Shown here: in pieces, positions 51,894 through 60,530 of the stretch
Layout of the letters: every line of letters begins with the position of its first letter
Position numbering within the stretch: the stretch's first letter is position 1
NCBI RefSeq assembly: GCF_029846635.1
Contig: NZ_JARVTG010000002.1
Location: 847,501 to 911,500, forward strand
Direction: 5' to 3'
Origin: Pokkaliibacter sp. MBI-7
GTDB lineage: Bacteria > Pseudomonadota > Gammaproteobacteria > Pseudomonadales > Balneatricaceae
Length of the DNA: 64,000 nucleotides
Program-made: the position numbers and the translations under genes
Notes under the pieces: model-generated
The model's input: the letters and a program-made list of their open reading frames with translations, nothing else
Database searches by the model: none
Told to the model about the DNA's origin: nothing

Positions 51894-52902
51894 TCGCCCC
51901 ATCGACCTTGGCTGGTGCACAGCCCGTGGTGACCACTTCCAGATCGGTCTGACGCTGGGCCAGCGGGGACGCGCAGCCGTGCAGCAACATCTGATCAGCA
52001 GCGAGCTGTGGCGACAGGTGACTGATGCAAGGCATCAGCAACGAGTGGCCCGCATGAGCGAACAGACCCGGCAGCGCTTCCCGTTTATCTGGCAGGAACT
52101 GCTGGGCATGGCGGAAGGGCTGGGATTGCCTGTCGAGCAGGTGATGGCCTGGAATTGCCGGGGCGATCTGCTGGCCTCCGCGCCGGACGGTTGCACCACC
52201 GTGCTGCTGCCGGGCGAGCAGATCACCATTGCCCACAATGAAGACGGTCTGCCCTTCTTCCGTGGCAGCTGCTTTATTGCCGATGTGCAGCCGGATAACC
52301 AGCCGGGCTTCAGGGCATTCTGCTACCCCGCTTCGTTGCCCGGCCATACCTTCGCCATGACCGATGCCGGGCTGGTGCAGGCGGTGAACAATCTGCGCCT
52401 GCTGGGTGTGGAGGCCCTTATTCCACGCATGGTGCTGGGCCGCGCCGTACTCGCCTGCCAGAACCTTGCCGAAGCCGTCGATCTGCTGCGTGCCGAGCCT
52501 GACTGCGGGGGCTTCCATTTCAGTCTGGCGCAACAGGGCCACCCGCAGCTGCTGAGTATCGAGTTTGGTGATGGCCATTGCTCGGTGCGTGAAGTCACGA
52601 CGCCATCGCTGCACGCTAATCATGCGTTGCATCTGCAGCGTGGCCTGCAGGCGCAGATCATTACCGACTCCTCCCGCGACCGGCAGCAGCGCGGGGAGAT
52701 ACTGGTTGACGCCACCGCGGTAAATGCTTTATCAGTTCTGCGGGACAACGCAGGACCGGGCCTGCCCATCTGGCGTGATGCCATCGATGACCCGGACGAC
52801 GAAAACACCCTCGCTACTGCCGTCATGCAGATCAGCGCAGAGGGGATCACATGGAGTATCTATGACCACGCCACTGACTGTGCCGCCTACCACAGTGGAT
52901 GA
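51883..52902 (+). CDS. C45-family autoproteolytic acyltransferase/hydrolase
   Basis: A 339-residue N-terminal-nucleophile (Ntn) protein of peptidase family C45, the group of isopenicillin-N acyltransferase. The self-cleavage site is expected before Cys104 (PDG-CTTVLLPG), after which Cys104 becomes the nucleophile; AHNEDGLPFF is the next conserved block. No signal peptide. Such enzymes hydrolyse or transfer amide-linked acyl groups, for example on acylated amino acids. Its translational coupling to glnQ implies that the transporter imports its substrate. Confidence 0.85.
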   Translation: MSINRPIDLGWCTARGDHFQIGLTLGQRGRAAVQQHLISSELWRQVTDARHQQRVARMSEQTRQRFPFIWQELLGMAEGLGLPVEQVMAWNCRGDLLASAPDGCTTVLLPGEQITIAHNEDGLPFFRGSCFIADVQPDNQPGFRAFCYPASLPGHTFAMTDAGLVQAVNNLRLLGVEALIPRMVLGRAVLACQNLAEAVDLLRAEPDCGGFHFSLAQQGHPQLLSIEFGDGHCSVREVTTPSLHANHALHLQRGLQAQIITDSSRDRQQRGEILVDATAVNALSVLRDNAGPGLPIWRDAIDDPDDENTLATAVMQISAEGITWSIYDHATDCAAYHSG

Positions 52903-53815
52903 ACCCGCCGTTCAGGAGCGCGCCGGTATGGCACCGGCGACGCTGCAGGGGCTGCGTGAGCTGATGTTTGAGATCGCCCGCGGACAAAGCGACATCGCTA
53001 TCGGTGCCAAGGCATTGCATGCTCTTGGCCGCATTCTGGATCTCAAGGGTGATCCGGCGTTGCTGTCTATCACCACCCTGGCGGACCGGCTGGATATTCA
53101 CCCCTCGACCATCACCCGGCTGGCGAGGAATCTGGGCTATAAAAGCTTCGGTGCTTTTCAGGAGGTGCTGCTCAGCACCTCGCTGTCTACCTCCGGCTCC
53201 TTCTACTCCCGTCAGGCACAGTCCGCACTGGACAGCAGCCACCTGCCCAGTCAGGGTGTCGCAACCCGTCTGTGCCGGGAGAATCAGGCCAATATTGACC
53301 GTTTTGTTGATGCCTTCGATGCCGCCAGCTTTGATCAGGCCGTCAGCCTGATCACGCACGCCCCGCGCATCGCCGTCCACGGCATTCGCCAGTTTCACGC
53401 CTTTGCCAGTTTTCTGGTCTATGGCCTGCGGATGATTCGCAGCGATGTTCACCTGCTCGATAGCAACGCGCTGGGTAATGCCGAAGCACTGGCCAGTCTG
53501 ACAAAGGATGACTTGCTGATTTCCGCCAGCTGCTCGCCCTACTCCCGACTGGTGGCCGATACTGCAGCGGCGGCGGCGGAGAAAGGTCTGACTCTGCTGG
53601 CTATCACTGACGGTGCGCGCTCACCGCTGGTTGAACACTCAAGGACTGCACTTTTTGTCCCCCATGACACCAGTTTCCTGTCCAACTCCCTCACCACCTT
53701 TATTCTGCTGGCAGAATGTCTGATCAATGCCTGTGCTGCCGCTATGCCCGACAGTGCCAAACAGGCGCTGGCCGAGCGGGATGCGATGATCAAACGTCTT
53801 AATATCGAGCTGTAA
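52862..53815 (+). CDS. RpiR-family transcriptional regulator
   Basis: A 317-residue regulator: HTH_6 domain at about residues 20-95 (SITTLADRLDIHPSTITRLARNLGYKSFGAFQEVLL) and a SIS domain (IAVHGIRQFHAFASFLVYGLRM; DLLISASCSPYSRLVADTAAAA). The Gly-rich sugar-phosphate loop is altered compared with sugar sensors, so the ligand may not be a sugar. Start ATG 52862 (MTTPLTV) has GGAG and lies 41 bp inside the C45 gene; the longer upstream reading is unlikely. It probably controls this operon. Confidence 0.88.
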   Translation: MTTPLTVPPTTVDEPAVQERAGMAPATLQGLRELMFEIARGQSDIAIGAKALHALGRILDLKGDPALLSITTLADRLDIHPSTITRLARNLGYKSFGAFQEVLLSTSLSTSGSFYSRQAQSALDSSHLPSQGVATRLCRENQANIDRFVDAFDAASFDQAVSLITHAPRIAVHGIRQFHAFASFLVYGLRMIRSDVHLLDSNALGNAEALASLTKDDLLISASCSPYSRLVADTAAAAAEKGLTLLAITDGARSPLVEHSRTALFVPHDTSFLSNSLTTFILLAECLINACAAAMPDSAKQALAERDAMIKRLNIEL

Positions 53816-54140
53816 CGCAGATCTGCAGCCAGCAGATCGCGGTCGCCCTTCCCTGCCAGCGGGAGTGTCTGCTCCTGCTGGCATGCTCATGCTGTAAACC
53901 CTTCACCGCACAATGTGTAAACAACACGCCCCGTTCAGCGCCAATCCCTGATGTTCTGGTGCCCATATTCTGGTTCTGGACTGACGGGTACCGTATTCCT
54001 TTCCTATTCTTTGCCTGATGCTTACCTGACTGCTGCCGGCAATATGACGTTACCTCTTCCGGCTCTGGCAAATCAGGCACGGCTTTCTCTGTATCCCGCA
54101 GCGCTGGCCCGAACGACCGACAGGAGCCTTCCACAATACT
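53816..54140. other. Intergenic region with a terminator-like hairpin
   Basis: 325 bases without a gene. A 12-bp stem with one mismatch (53854-53865 with 53872-53883) lies 39 bases past the RpiR stop, without a T-run. The remainder should hold the promoter of the diguanylate cyclase gene; I see no clear consensus. Confidence 0.45.
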
Positions 54141-55892
54141 ATGCAACGTCGAACCATCGACCACACTGCAACAACGCCCGCCTTCCACCGTGCCCAGATA
54201 AGCCGGCGGCTGTGGCTGGGAGCAGTGGCTGCTATCTTGCTGTCGGTAGCACTGGCCGCGACGGTACTCACTCATCTTTATCACTCGCTGACACGGGCCG
54301 AGTTCAATGCCCAGATACTGCAGGATCTGCATCTGATCATCGAAACTGGCAACCGGATCAGCGCTGAGCGCGCTCCTGTCAATCTGCTGCTGGCCAGTGA
54401 CGCTGACGGCCTCAACACAAGGCGCCAGTTACTGCAGCAGGCACGGCAAAAGACCGATAACGCTCTGGCACGCCTGCGTGACGGCATCATTACCGACGCA
54501 CAGCTTGATCGTGTGGTGAATGTACTGGCGTCTTCCCGCCGGCAGGTAGACATCAGTGCTGATCAGCTTCCCCACAGCGATGCCGACGCCCAGCATACCT
54601 ATGACAATGTGCAGCAAGCAGTGAAGGCTATGATGGCGGCTTACGACAGCTTCAATGCACTGCTGCTGAACCGTTCGTCGCAGATGATCGGTGAGGACCC
54701 GGAACTGAGTGGAGCGATTATTCGTGCTCTGGTTCTGTGCAGTTTGCGTGATGATGCCGGGCGCCTTGGCTCCCATATCATTGCACCGCTGGTGGCAGGC
54801 GTCCCCATGCCGGCACAAAACCGGGAAGACAGTGAGCGAACGCTGGCACGTATGGAGTCGCACTGGGAGATGCTGTGGTTTGATGCCGATGCCCTGCCCA
54901 CTCAGGGAGATGTGGCCATGCTGGGAAACCAGGCACTTACCCAGCTCAGTGGCGATGGTCGGCGGCTGGTACGCCGACTGATCAGAGAAGGGCTGAATGG
55001 TGGTACCTATTCCATGAACGCTACCGAATTCACCCTGCACTACATCAAGGTACTGACGCCACTGGAAGACTGGTCCAATGCATACCTCAATCAACTGGTC
55101 AGCGAATTTCAGCAGCACAAACAACGGGCGCTCGGTCAGTTTTTCGTCGTCGTACTGGTAGCCACCCTAATTGTCAGCCTGATTGCGGGCATCGTGCTGC
55201 TGGTGCATCTGCGCATACTCAAACCGTTGCTTGAAGCCAGTGAAGTGGTGATCGCTCTGGCGGACGAAAAGACGGAAACCAGCCTGCGCCGTCACTGTAA
55301 CGTCAGGGAGCTACAGCCGCTGTTTGAGGCCATTGATACCCTGGGCTTTCGCCTGCAGGAGCGGGTCGCGCTGACGCGGCAATTAAAACATCAGGCTGAT
55401 ACCGATGGACTGACCCAACTGCTCAACCGGCGCGCCTTTATCAGTTCCGTCCTGTCCCGCCTGAACAGGGCAACTAGCCACTGTCGTGGCTTTCTGATTC
55501 TGCTCGACATTGATCACTTCAAGGCGATCAATGACAACCACGGCCATCCTACCGGTGACGCGGTGCTGATAGCCGTGGCGGAGGCTCTGGCGAACCATGT
55601 CAGGCCCGATGATCTGGTAGGCCGTATCGGTGGTGAGGAATTCGCAGTGTTGCTGCTGGCACCGGACATCAACGCCGCGCTCAATCTTGCCTCACGCCTG
55701 CAGCAGGCGCTGCGGGAGCTGCTATTGCCAGCAGGCAATGGCAAGACACTCAGGGTCACTGCCAGCTTTGGTATCGCAGAAGGGAGCGGCGTCAGCTGGC
55801 AGGAGCTACTCAGTAATGCGGACTCCGCGCTCTATGCTGCCAAGCATGCCGGGCGTGACTGCGTACACTGCTATAACCCCCACGCCGCCTGA
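54141..55892 (+). CDS. Membrane-anchored diguanylate cyclase (GGDEF)
   Basis: A 583-residue protein with TM helices at about residues 24-48 and 332-358 enclosing a periplasmic helical sensor domain of about 280 residues, a HAMP-like stretch, and a GGDEF domain (about 415-580). The active site reads GGEEF, and an RxxD inhibitory site (RPDD) lies five residues before it. It should make cyclic di-GMP from two GTP and be subject to product inhibition. The sensor domain is not recognised. Monocistronic. Confidence 0.9.
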   Translation: MQRRTIDHTATTPAFHRAQISRRLWLGAVAAILLSVALAATVLTHLYHSLTRAEFNAQILQDLHLIIETGNRISAERAPVNLLLASDADGLNTRRQLLQQARQKTDNALARLRDGIITDAQLDRVVNVLASSRRQVDISADQLPHSDADAQHTYDNVQQAVKAMMAAYDSFNALLLNRSSQMIGEDPELSGAIIRALVLCSLRDDAGRLGSHIIAPLVAGVPMPAQNREDSERTLARMESHWEMLWFDADALPTQGDVAMLGNQALTQLSGDGRRLVRRLIREGLNGGTYSMNATEFTLHYIKVLTPLEDWSNAYLNQLVSEFQQHKQRALGQFFVVVLVATLIVSLIAGIVLLVHLRILKPLLEASEVVIALADEKTETSLRRHCNVRELQPLFEAIDTLGFRLQERVALTRQLKHQADTDGLTQLLNRRAFISSVLSRLNRATSHCRGFLILLDIDHFKAINDNHGHPTGDAVLIAVAEALANHVRPDDLVGRIGGEEFAVLLLAPDINAALNLASRLQQALRELLLPAGNGKTLRVTASFGIAEGSGVSWQELLSNADSALYAAKHAGRDCVHCYNPHAA

Positions 55893-55907
55893 GCCATCAC
55901 TGGCCTG

Positions 55908-56615
55908 TCAGTGATTCGTGCGGTACAGCAGAGCAATGATTTCGGCTTTGCTGTTCACTTCCAGCTTGCGAAAGATGTGTTGCAGGTGGGTTTTGACCGT
56001 CGCCAGCGAGCAGTCCAGTGCGCTGGCAATGACCTTGTTGGCCGTGCCCTGTGCCAGATGCTCAAGCACCTGTATTTCCTTGGCCGTCAGGGCGTACTCG
56101 TGGCAAAAGCGGCTGAAGGCCTGTCGCTGCGGCGTGTGCAGCAACTGCTGCGCAGTGAATTCCATGAACCGCTGGGCGGCCCGCAGCTGATTCACCTCGG
56201 CGGAGGAAAACTCGGGCAGCGCTTCCGTCCGCAGGACTGCAGCTCCGGCAACCAGCTGATCATCGACGCGCAAATACAGCTCGACGATATCGCGGATGCC
56301 CCAGCTACGAACAAATTCACTGTAGAACGGGCTCGCGCTGCGCTGCTGAAACGGGATCAGATCATTCATCTTCAGCACCCGAATATCTGTCGTCATGATT
56401 TTGCTCGGGTGCATGGGGTCGATTTCAAATAGCCCGTCGAGATAGGCCTGATGCTGACGGGCATGAATGGCATGAGTCAGATAACGGACGACTTTGCTAC
56501 CGTCCACCGTGTAGGACACAGCACCGGAAGCCGGAACAATACCGGTCAGCAGGCGAATGCACTCCTGCTGCAGGGCGTAGGGGTCAACGGCGTGTGGAAC
56601 AGGGTTGTAGGGCAT
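55908..56615 (-). CDS. LuxR-family transcriptional regulator
   Basis: A 235-residue protein whose last 65 residues are a LuxR-type HTH (LTAKEIQVLEHLAQGTANKVIASALDCSLATVKTHLQHIFRKL begins at about residue 170). The N-terminal 160 residues are not recognised with certainty; they may form a GAF/PAS-like sensor. No receiver domain is present. ATG 56615 gives a 6-base spacing to GGGGAG; ATG 56621 would touch the site. Stands alone between the cyclase and the pump genes. Confidence 0.85.
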   Translation of the reverse strand: MPYNPVPHAVDPYALQQECIRLLTGIVPASGAVSYTVDGSKVVRYLTHAIHARQHQAYLDGLFEIDPMHPSKIMTTDIRVLKMNDLIPFQQRSASPFYSEFVRSWGIRDIVELYLRVDDQLVAGAAVLRTEALPEFSSAEVNQLRAAQRFMEFTAQQLLHTPQRQAFSRFCHEYALTAKEIQVLEHLAQGTANKVIASALDCSLATVKTHLQHIFRKLEVNSKAEIIALLYRTNH

Positions 56616-56746
56616 GGTCATCTCCCCTTTTTATTATTCTTGATTAATGTGCTTTAGCTGACCGCCAGTGTAGCCATCCCTTGTAGCGATGAACATAGCT
56701 TTCTGGAAAGGTAAGTGACCGCAACCTTCCTGAGAATATCCTCACG

Positions 56747-58288
56747 TTATTCCATGGCGATATGGTCCTTGCTGGCCGGTGCCTGCCTGGCTTTGGGCCC
56801 GCCCAGCAGAAATACCAGCGGCAAGGCGCACAGGGTGACCCACATCATCAGCTTGAAGTCCTGCAGATAGGACAGCGTCAGCGCCTGCCGGGTCACTTCT
56901 GCGTTGAGCGCGGCCAGCCCTTCTGTACTACTCAGATTATAGGCACCCTGCTCCACAGCCATTTTCAGCGGCAGATGGAACGGGCTGATGTAGGCCCCAA
57001 AAGACTCATGGTTGCCCTGAGTGTTCTGCGCCAGTTTGGTCATACAGATGGAGATACCAATACTGCTGCCAATATTGCGCACCAGACTGAACAGCGCGGT
57101 ACCTTCGTTACGATAGCGCGCCGCCAGCGTTGAAAAGGTGATGGTCGACAGCGGGACAAAAATGAACCCCAGCCCAAGCCCCTGTACAACGCCGGTCCGG
57201 ACAATATCCCAGCCGCTGATGTCGAGACTGAAGAAGGTCATTTCCCACATGGACGCCGTCGTCAGGCACAGACCAAACAGCACCTGTACCCGCGCATCGA
57301 CCCTGCCAGACAGCTTACCCACCAGCATCATCGCAATCATGGTACCTACCCCGCGTGGCGCCAGCAGATAACCCACATCCAGCACCGGGTAGCCCAGCAG
57401 GTTCTGCATGAAGGGAGGCAGCAATGCCATGGTTGCCAGCAGAATGACGCCAACGATAAAGATCATCACCAGCCCGACGCTGAAATTGCGGTCCCTGAAC
57501 AGTCCCGGCTCTATAAATGGATGGGAGTGAGTGAAGATATGTGCCAGAAACAGGTACATAAACAGCACTGCCAGACAGGTCTCAATCACAATCTCGGCAT
57601 TAGCGAACCAGTCCAGCGACTCACCGCGATCCAGCATCATCTGCAGGGCACCGATACCCACACTGAGAAAGGCAAACCCCAGCAGATCAAAGCGGCGACT
57701 CAGGTCGATGGGGGTTTCTTTGACATAGGCAGCAATCCCCAGCCATGCCAGCACCCCAAAGGGAATGTTGATATAGAACACCCAGCGCCAGTTGTAATAC
57801 TCGGTCAGCCAGCCACCCAGTGTTGGCCCCAGAATCGGCCCGACCATCACCCCGACACCCCACATGGCCATGGCGGAACCGTGCTGCTCACGGGGATAGG
57901 TATCGAGCAGTACCGCCTGCGACAGCGGCACCAGACTGGCCCCGAACACTCCCTGCAGCAGCCGGAACAGCACGATTTGCGGCAGGCTTTGCGCGGCACC
58001 ACAGAGCATGGAAGTGAGTGTGAAACCTACCACTGACCACAGAAACAGACGCTTGCGACCAAAACGGGCGCTAAGGAATCCCGTCATCGGCATAAAGATG
58101 GCAGCGGCGACTATGTAGGATGTCAGCACCCAGGAAATCTGGTCCTGAGTGGCCCCCATCGCGCCCTGCATATTGGGTAAGGAGACGTTGGCGATGGTGG
58201 TATCCAGTGCCTGCATGATGGTCGCCAGCATGACAGACAGGGTGACCAGGGAGCGATGTCCGCTGCCCTCTTCGACAGTGTGGCTCAT
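56747..58288 (-). CDS. EmrB/QacA-type (DHA2) multidrug MFS pump
   Basis: A 513-residue, 14-TM DHA2 transporter: LDTTIANVSLPNMQGAMG in TM1, SARFGRKRLFL in loop 2-3, and GPILGPTLGGWL motif C. Works with the membrane-fusion protein encoded upstream and an outer-membrane channel to expel hydrophobic compounds. ATG 58288 (MSHTVEEG) gives the normal EmrB length; two in-frame codons upstream (58342, 58375) would lengthen it by 18 or 29 residues. Confidence 0.9.
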   Translation of the reverse strand: MSHTVEEGSGHRSLVTLSVMLATIMQALDTTIANVSLPNMQGAMGATQDQISWVLTSYIVAAAIFMPMTGFLSARFGRKRLFLWSVVGFTLTSMLCGAAQSLPQIVLFRLLQGVFGASLVPLSQAVLLDTYPREQHGSAMAMWGVGVMVGPILGPTLGGWLTEYYNWRWVFYINIPFGVLAWLGIAAYVKETPIDLSRRFDLLGFAFLSVGIGALQMMLDRGESLDWFANAEIVIETCLAVLFMYLFLAHIFTHSHPFIEPGLFRDRNFSVGLVMIFIVGVILLATMALLPPFMQNLLGYPVLDVGYLLAPRGVGTMIAMMLVGKLSGRVDARVQVLFGLCLTTASMWEMTFFSLDISGWDIVRTGVVQGLGLGFIFVPLSTITFSTLAARYRNEGTALFSLVRNIGSSIGISICMTKLAQNTQGNHESFGAYISPFHLPLKMAVEQGAYNLSSTEGLAALNAEVTRQALTLSYLQDFKLMMWVTLCALPLVFLLGGPKARQAPASKDHIAME

Positions 58289-58409
58289 GGCCTGACCTTC
58301 TCGGTTAAAACGGGTCACGCCGCTGGACGTAGTCTGCGGCATGATCTCAACATCAGGAGTGGCCGGTGCTGTCACTCAGTGTGAGCGGAGCTGTGGCCAC
58401 AGACAGACC

Positions 58410-59531
58410 TCAGTGAGCCTCAGCCGCCTGAGCGGATGGCAGCCAGCTCCCATCACCCAATGCCAGCCCCAGTAACTCACGGCGGTGGCCGGTATCAATC
58501 GCGACGCTGGTACTGAGCCCGGCGCGCAGCTGCGGTGCATTCTGTACCGGGGTGAGATGAATCCGTACCGGCACACGCTGAGTGATTTTCACCCAGTTGC
58601 CAGTGGCGTTCTGTGCAGGAATAACCGAGAACTCGGAGCCGGTCAGCGGGCTCAGGCTTTCCACCACGCCGTGCCACTGCGTATCAGGATAGGTATCCAC
58701 CCTGATGTCGACCGTCTGCCCCGGGGTGACGTAGGTCAGATCAGTTTCCGGATAGTTGGCTTCGATCCACAGATCATCCGCCACCAGTATCAGGGCTGAA
58801 CTGCCTGCATCAAGATACTGACCGGCCTTGGGCAGCTTGGTGACGATGCCATCCTGCGACGCCACCAGCTGTGTACGTTTCAGATCCAGTCGCGCTTCGC
58901 TGACCTCTGCCAGCGCTTCCTTGTAGCTGGGCAATTGTTCAACCGGCGTATCGACACTGCCACCGAGGGAATCAGCGATGCGGGTCAGCTCTTTCTGCAG
59001 GCTGTCAATCTGCTGGCTGGCCACGTCAGCTGCCTGACGGGCGTCGTCCAGCTGTGAGGTCGAGACAAAGTTCTGTGATTTGAGGTTACTCAGACGCCCC
59101 TGATCTTTCAGAGCAAACTGATAGCGGGTGCGCGCCAGTGCCAGCTCGGAGAGCTTTTCCTGATAGGACGCCTTGGTGACGTTGAGATCGGTGCGGACCT
59201 GTTCCAGGCTGGCCTGCTTGCGCTCAAGGGCAAGCTGAAATGGCTCCGCATCCAGAGTGAACAGCGGCTGACCGGCTTTAACGGGCTGATTCTCCTGCAC
59301 CAGCACCTGCTGCACACGGCCAGAGACTTCAACACTGAGCGGGATCTTGTCGGCTTTGACGTAGGCGTTTTCCGTCTCTACATAACGCCCGCCCTGCAGG
59401 TAGACATAGCCCCCGGCCACAATCGCCGCCAGCGGGATCACGACAAGCAGCAGAAAACGTTTGCCACCGTTGTTGTTTTTGCTGGCGGAAGGAGCAGCAC
59501 CCGCGGGTGCCGCCGAAGACTGAGTACTCAT
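58410..59531 (-). CDS. HlyD/EmrA-type membrane-fusion protein
   Basis: A 373-residue periplasmic adaptor: N-terminal TM anchor (about residues 25-45), TENAYVKADKIPLSVEVSGRV (barrel-sandwich/lipoyl start), a long coiled-coil hairpin (residues 90-200) and the beta-barrel (YPETDLTYVTPGQTVDIRVD). Partner of the EmrB-type pump. ATG 59531 has GGAG; the longer frame upstream lacks a site. MarR gene 55 bp upstream. Confidence 0.9.
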   Translation of the reverse strand: MSTQSSAAPAGAAPSASKNNNGGKRFLLLVVIPLAAIVAGGYVYLQGGRYVETENAYVKADKIPLSVEVSGRVQQVLVQENQPVKAGQPLFTLDAEPFQLALERKQASLEQVRTDLNVTKASYQEKLSELALARTRYQFALKDQGRLSNLKSQNFVSTSQLDDARQAADVASQQIDSLQKELTRIADSLGGSVDTPVEQLPSYKEALAEVSEARLDLKRTQLVASQDGIVTKLPKAGQYLDAGSSALILVADDLWIEANYPETDLTYVTPGQTVDIRVDTYPDTQWHGVVESLSPLTGSEFSVIPAQNATGNWVKITQRVPVRIHLTPVQNAPQLRAGLSTSVAIDTGHRRELLGLALGDGSWLPSAQAAEAH

Positions 59532-59586
59532 ACAACAAACTCCGAGGACGACAGCGCAAGTGCCCGCTTGCGCCGGGTGATTCAAA

Positions 59587-60036
59587 TCAGCGGTTGTTAA
59601 CGTTATTACGCATGACCTGCAGCGCTTCCATGACCATACCGACCTGAATGTGGTCGAGGCCCTTGAGTGCATGCTGGGTCACTTCGGCAATAAGTTGATC
59701 AATCATTTCCAGATGAGGCGTGGCCTTCTCCAGCAGATGCAGCCGGTAGGCACGACGGTCATCCGGGTCAGGGCGACGCTCAACCAGCCCGGCTTCCGAT
59801 AGCTGGTCAATCAGACGTGCCAGAGTAATAGGCTGAACTTCCATCAACTCGGCCAGATCCACCTGACGCAACCCTTCGTTGCGTGACAGATGCACCAGCA
59901 CCCTGGCCTGTGCCGTGGTGAAGGGGCTGTCGGTAAGGCGTTTCTGGAACATGCGCCGCATATGGCGTGAGATGTCACCGATCAGGAAACCGATGCTTTG
60001 GTCATTCAACTTCATAGGTGTGCTTCTACTGCTCAT
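59587..60036 (-). CDS. MarR-family regulator of the EmrAB-type pump
   Basis: A 149-residue MarR protein with the winged HTH LRQVDLAELMEVQPITLARLIDQLSEAGLVERRPDPDDRRAY beginning at about residue 60, including the wing motif DDRRAY. First gene of the marR-emrA-emrB-like operon, hence a likely local repressor. Start at ATG 60036 has GGGGA at 6 bases; ATG 60015 (MKLNDQS) is an alternative. Confidence 0.9.
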   Translation of the reverse strand: MSSRSTPMKLNDQSIGFLIGDISRHMRRMFQKRLTDSPFTTAQARVLVHLSRNEGLRQVDLAELMEVQPITLARLIDQLSEAGLVERRPDPDDRRAYRLHLLEKATPHLEMIDQLIAEVTQHALKGLDHIQVGMVMEALQVMRNNVNNR

Positions 60037-60530
60037 CCGTTTCCCCATGCTGCATTGAAGCAACAAGACCAGAAGGAACGGCAATTTAGTATAGGTTGCT
60101 TATTGTATGGTCTGCTTACTTTCTAACAACCGGGAAAAGCGTCTTATAAAAAGACAGTGAGTTGATGCTGTGATCTTGGCTGTCAGAGGTGTCCTCGGAG
60201 TACACCGCGTCTTCAGCCGATCCCTTTCATCACAAACCGACGGCTCATGCAGATACCGGGCAAGTAACGCACAAACGTCAGCGACTGGTTCGATAACGCC
60301 GCAGTGCCGCATTTTCAAGCAGCCTGTTGCTGAATCCAATCAGCTCCGCGGCATTTTACTGCCCTTTTACCCAAAAAAGGCAGGCAACAGATAGGTGTCG
60401 GATTGTTACCCTGATGCGGCTGGACATTCGCTTTCAGCCCTGAGCAATGCCCTTTATTGATCCGCCAGAAACAAAAATGCCCCGAGGGCAATCCCTCAGG
60501 GCATTCTGTTACCTGCAACGGATAGCGTTA
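60037..60530. other. Intergenic region upstream of the MarR gene
   Basis: 494 bases. The left part is AT-rich promoter DNA of the MarR-pump operon with TTGCTTA/CTGCTTA direct repeats near 60095-60118 that may be regulatory. The right end holds the alaC terminator. I recognise no gene in between. Confidence 0.5.
60471..60505 (-). terminator. Rho-independent terminator of alaC
   Basis: A 12-bp stem with one mismatch (AATGCCC-C-GAGGG, 60476-60488, with CCCTC-A-GGGCATT, 60493-60505), 4-base loop, followed on the minus strand by TTTTTG. It lies 26 bases past the alaC stop. Confidence 0.85.

Noticed and set aside
53854..53883. Hairpin after the RpiR gene as a terminator
   Set aside because: Good stem but no T-run on either strand; kept only as a note in the intergenic entry.
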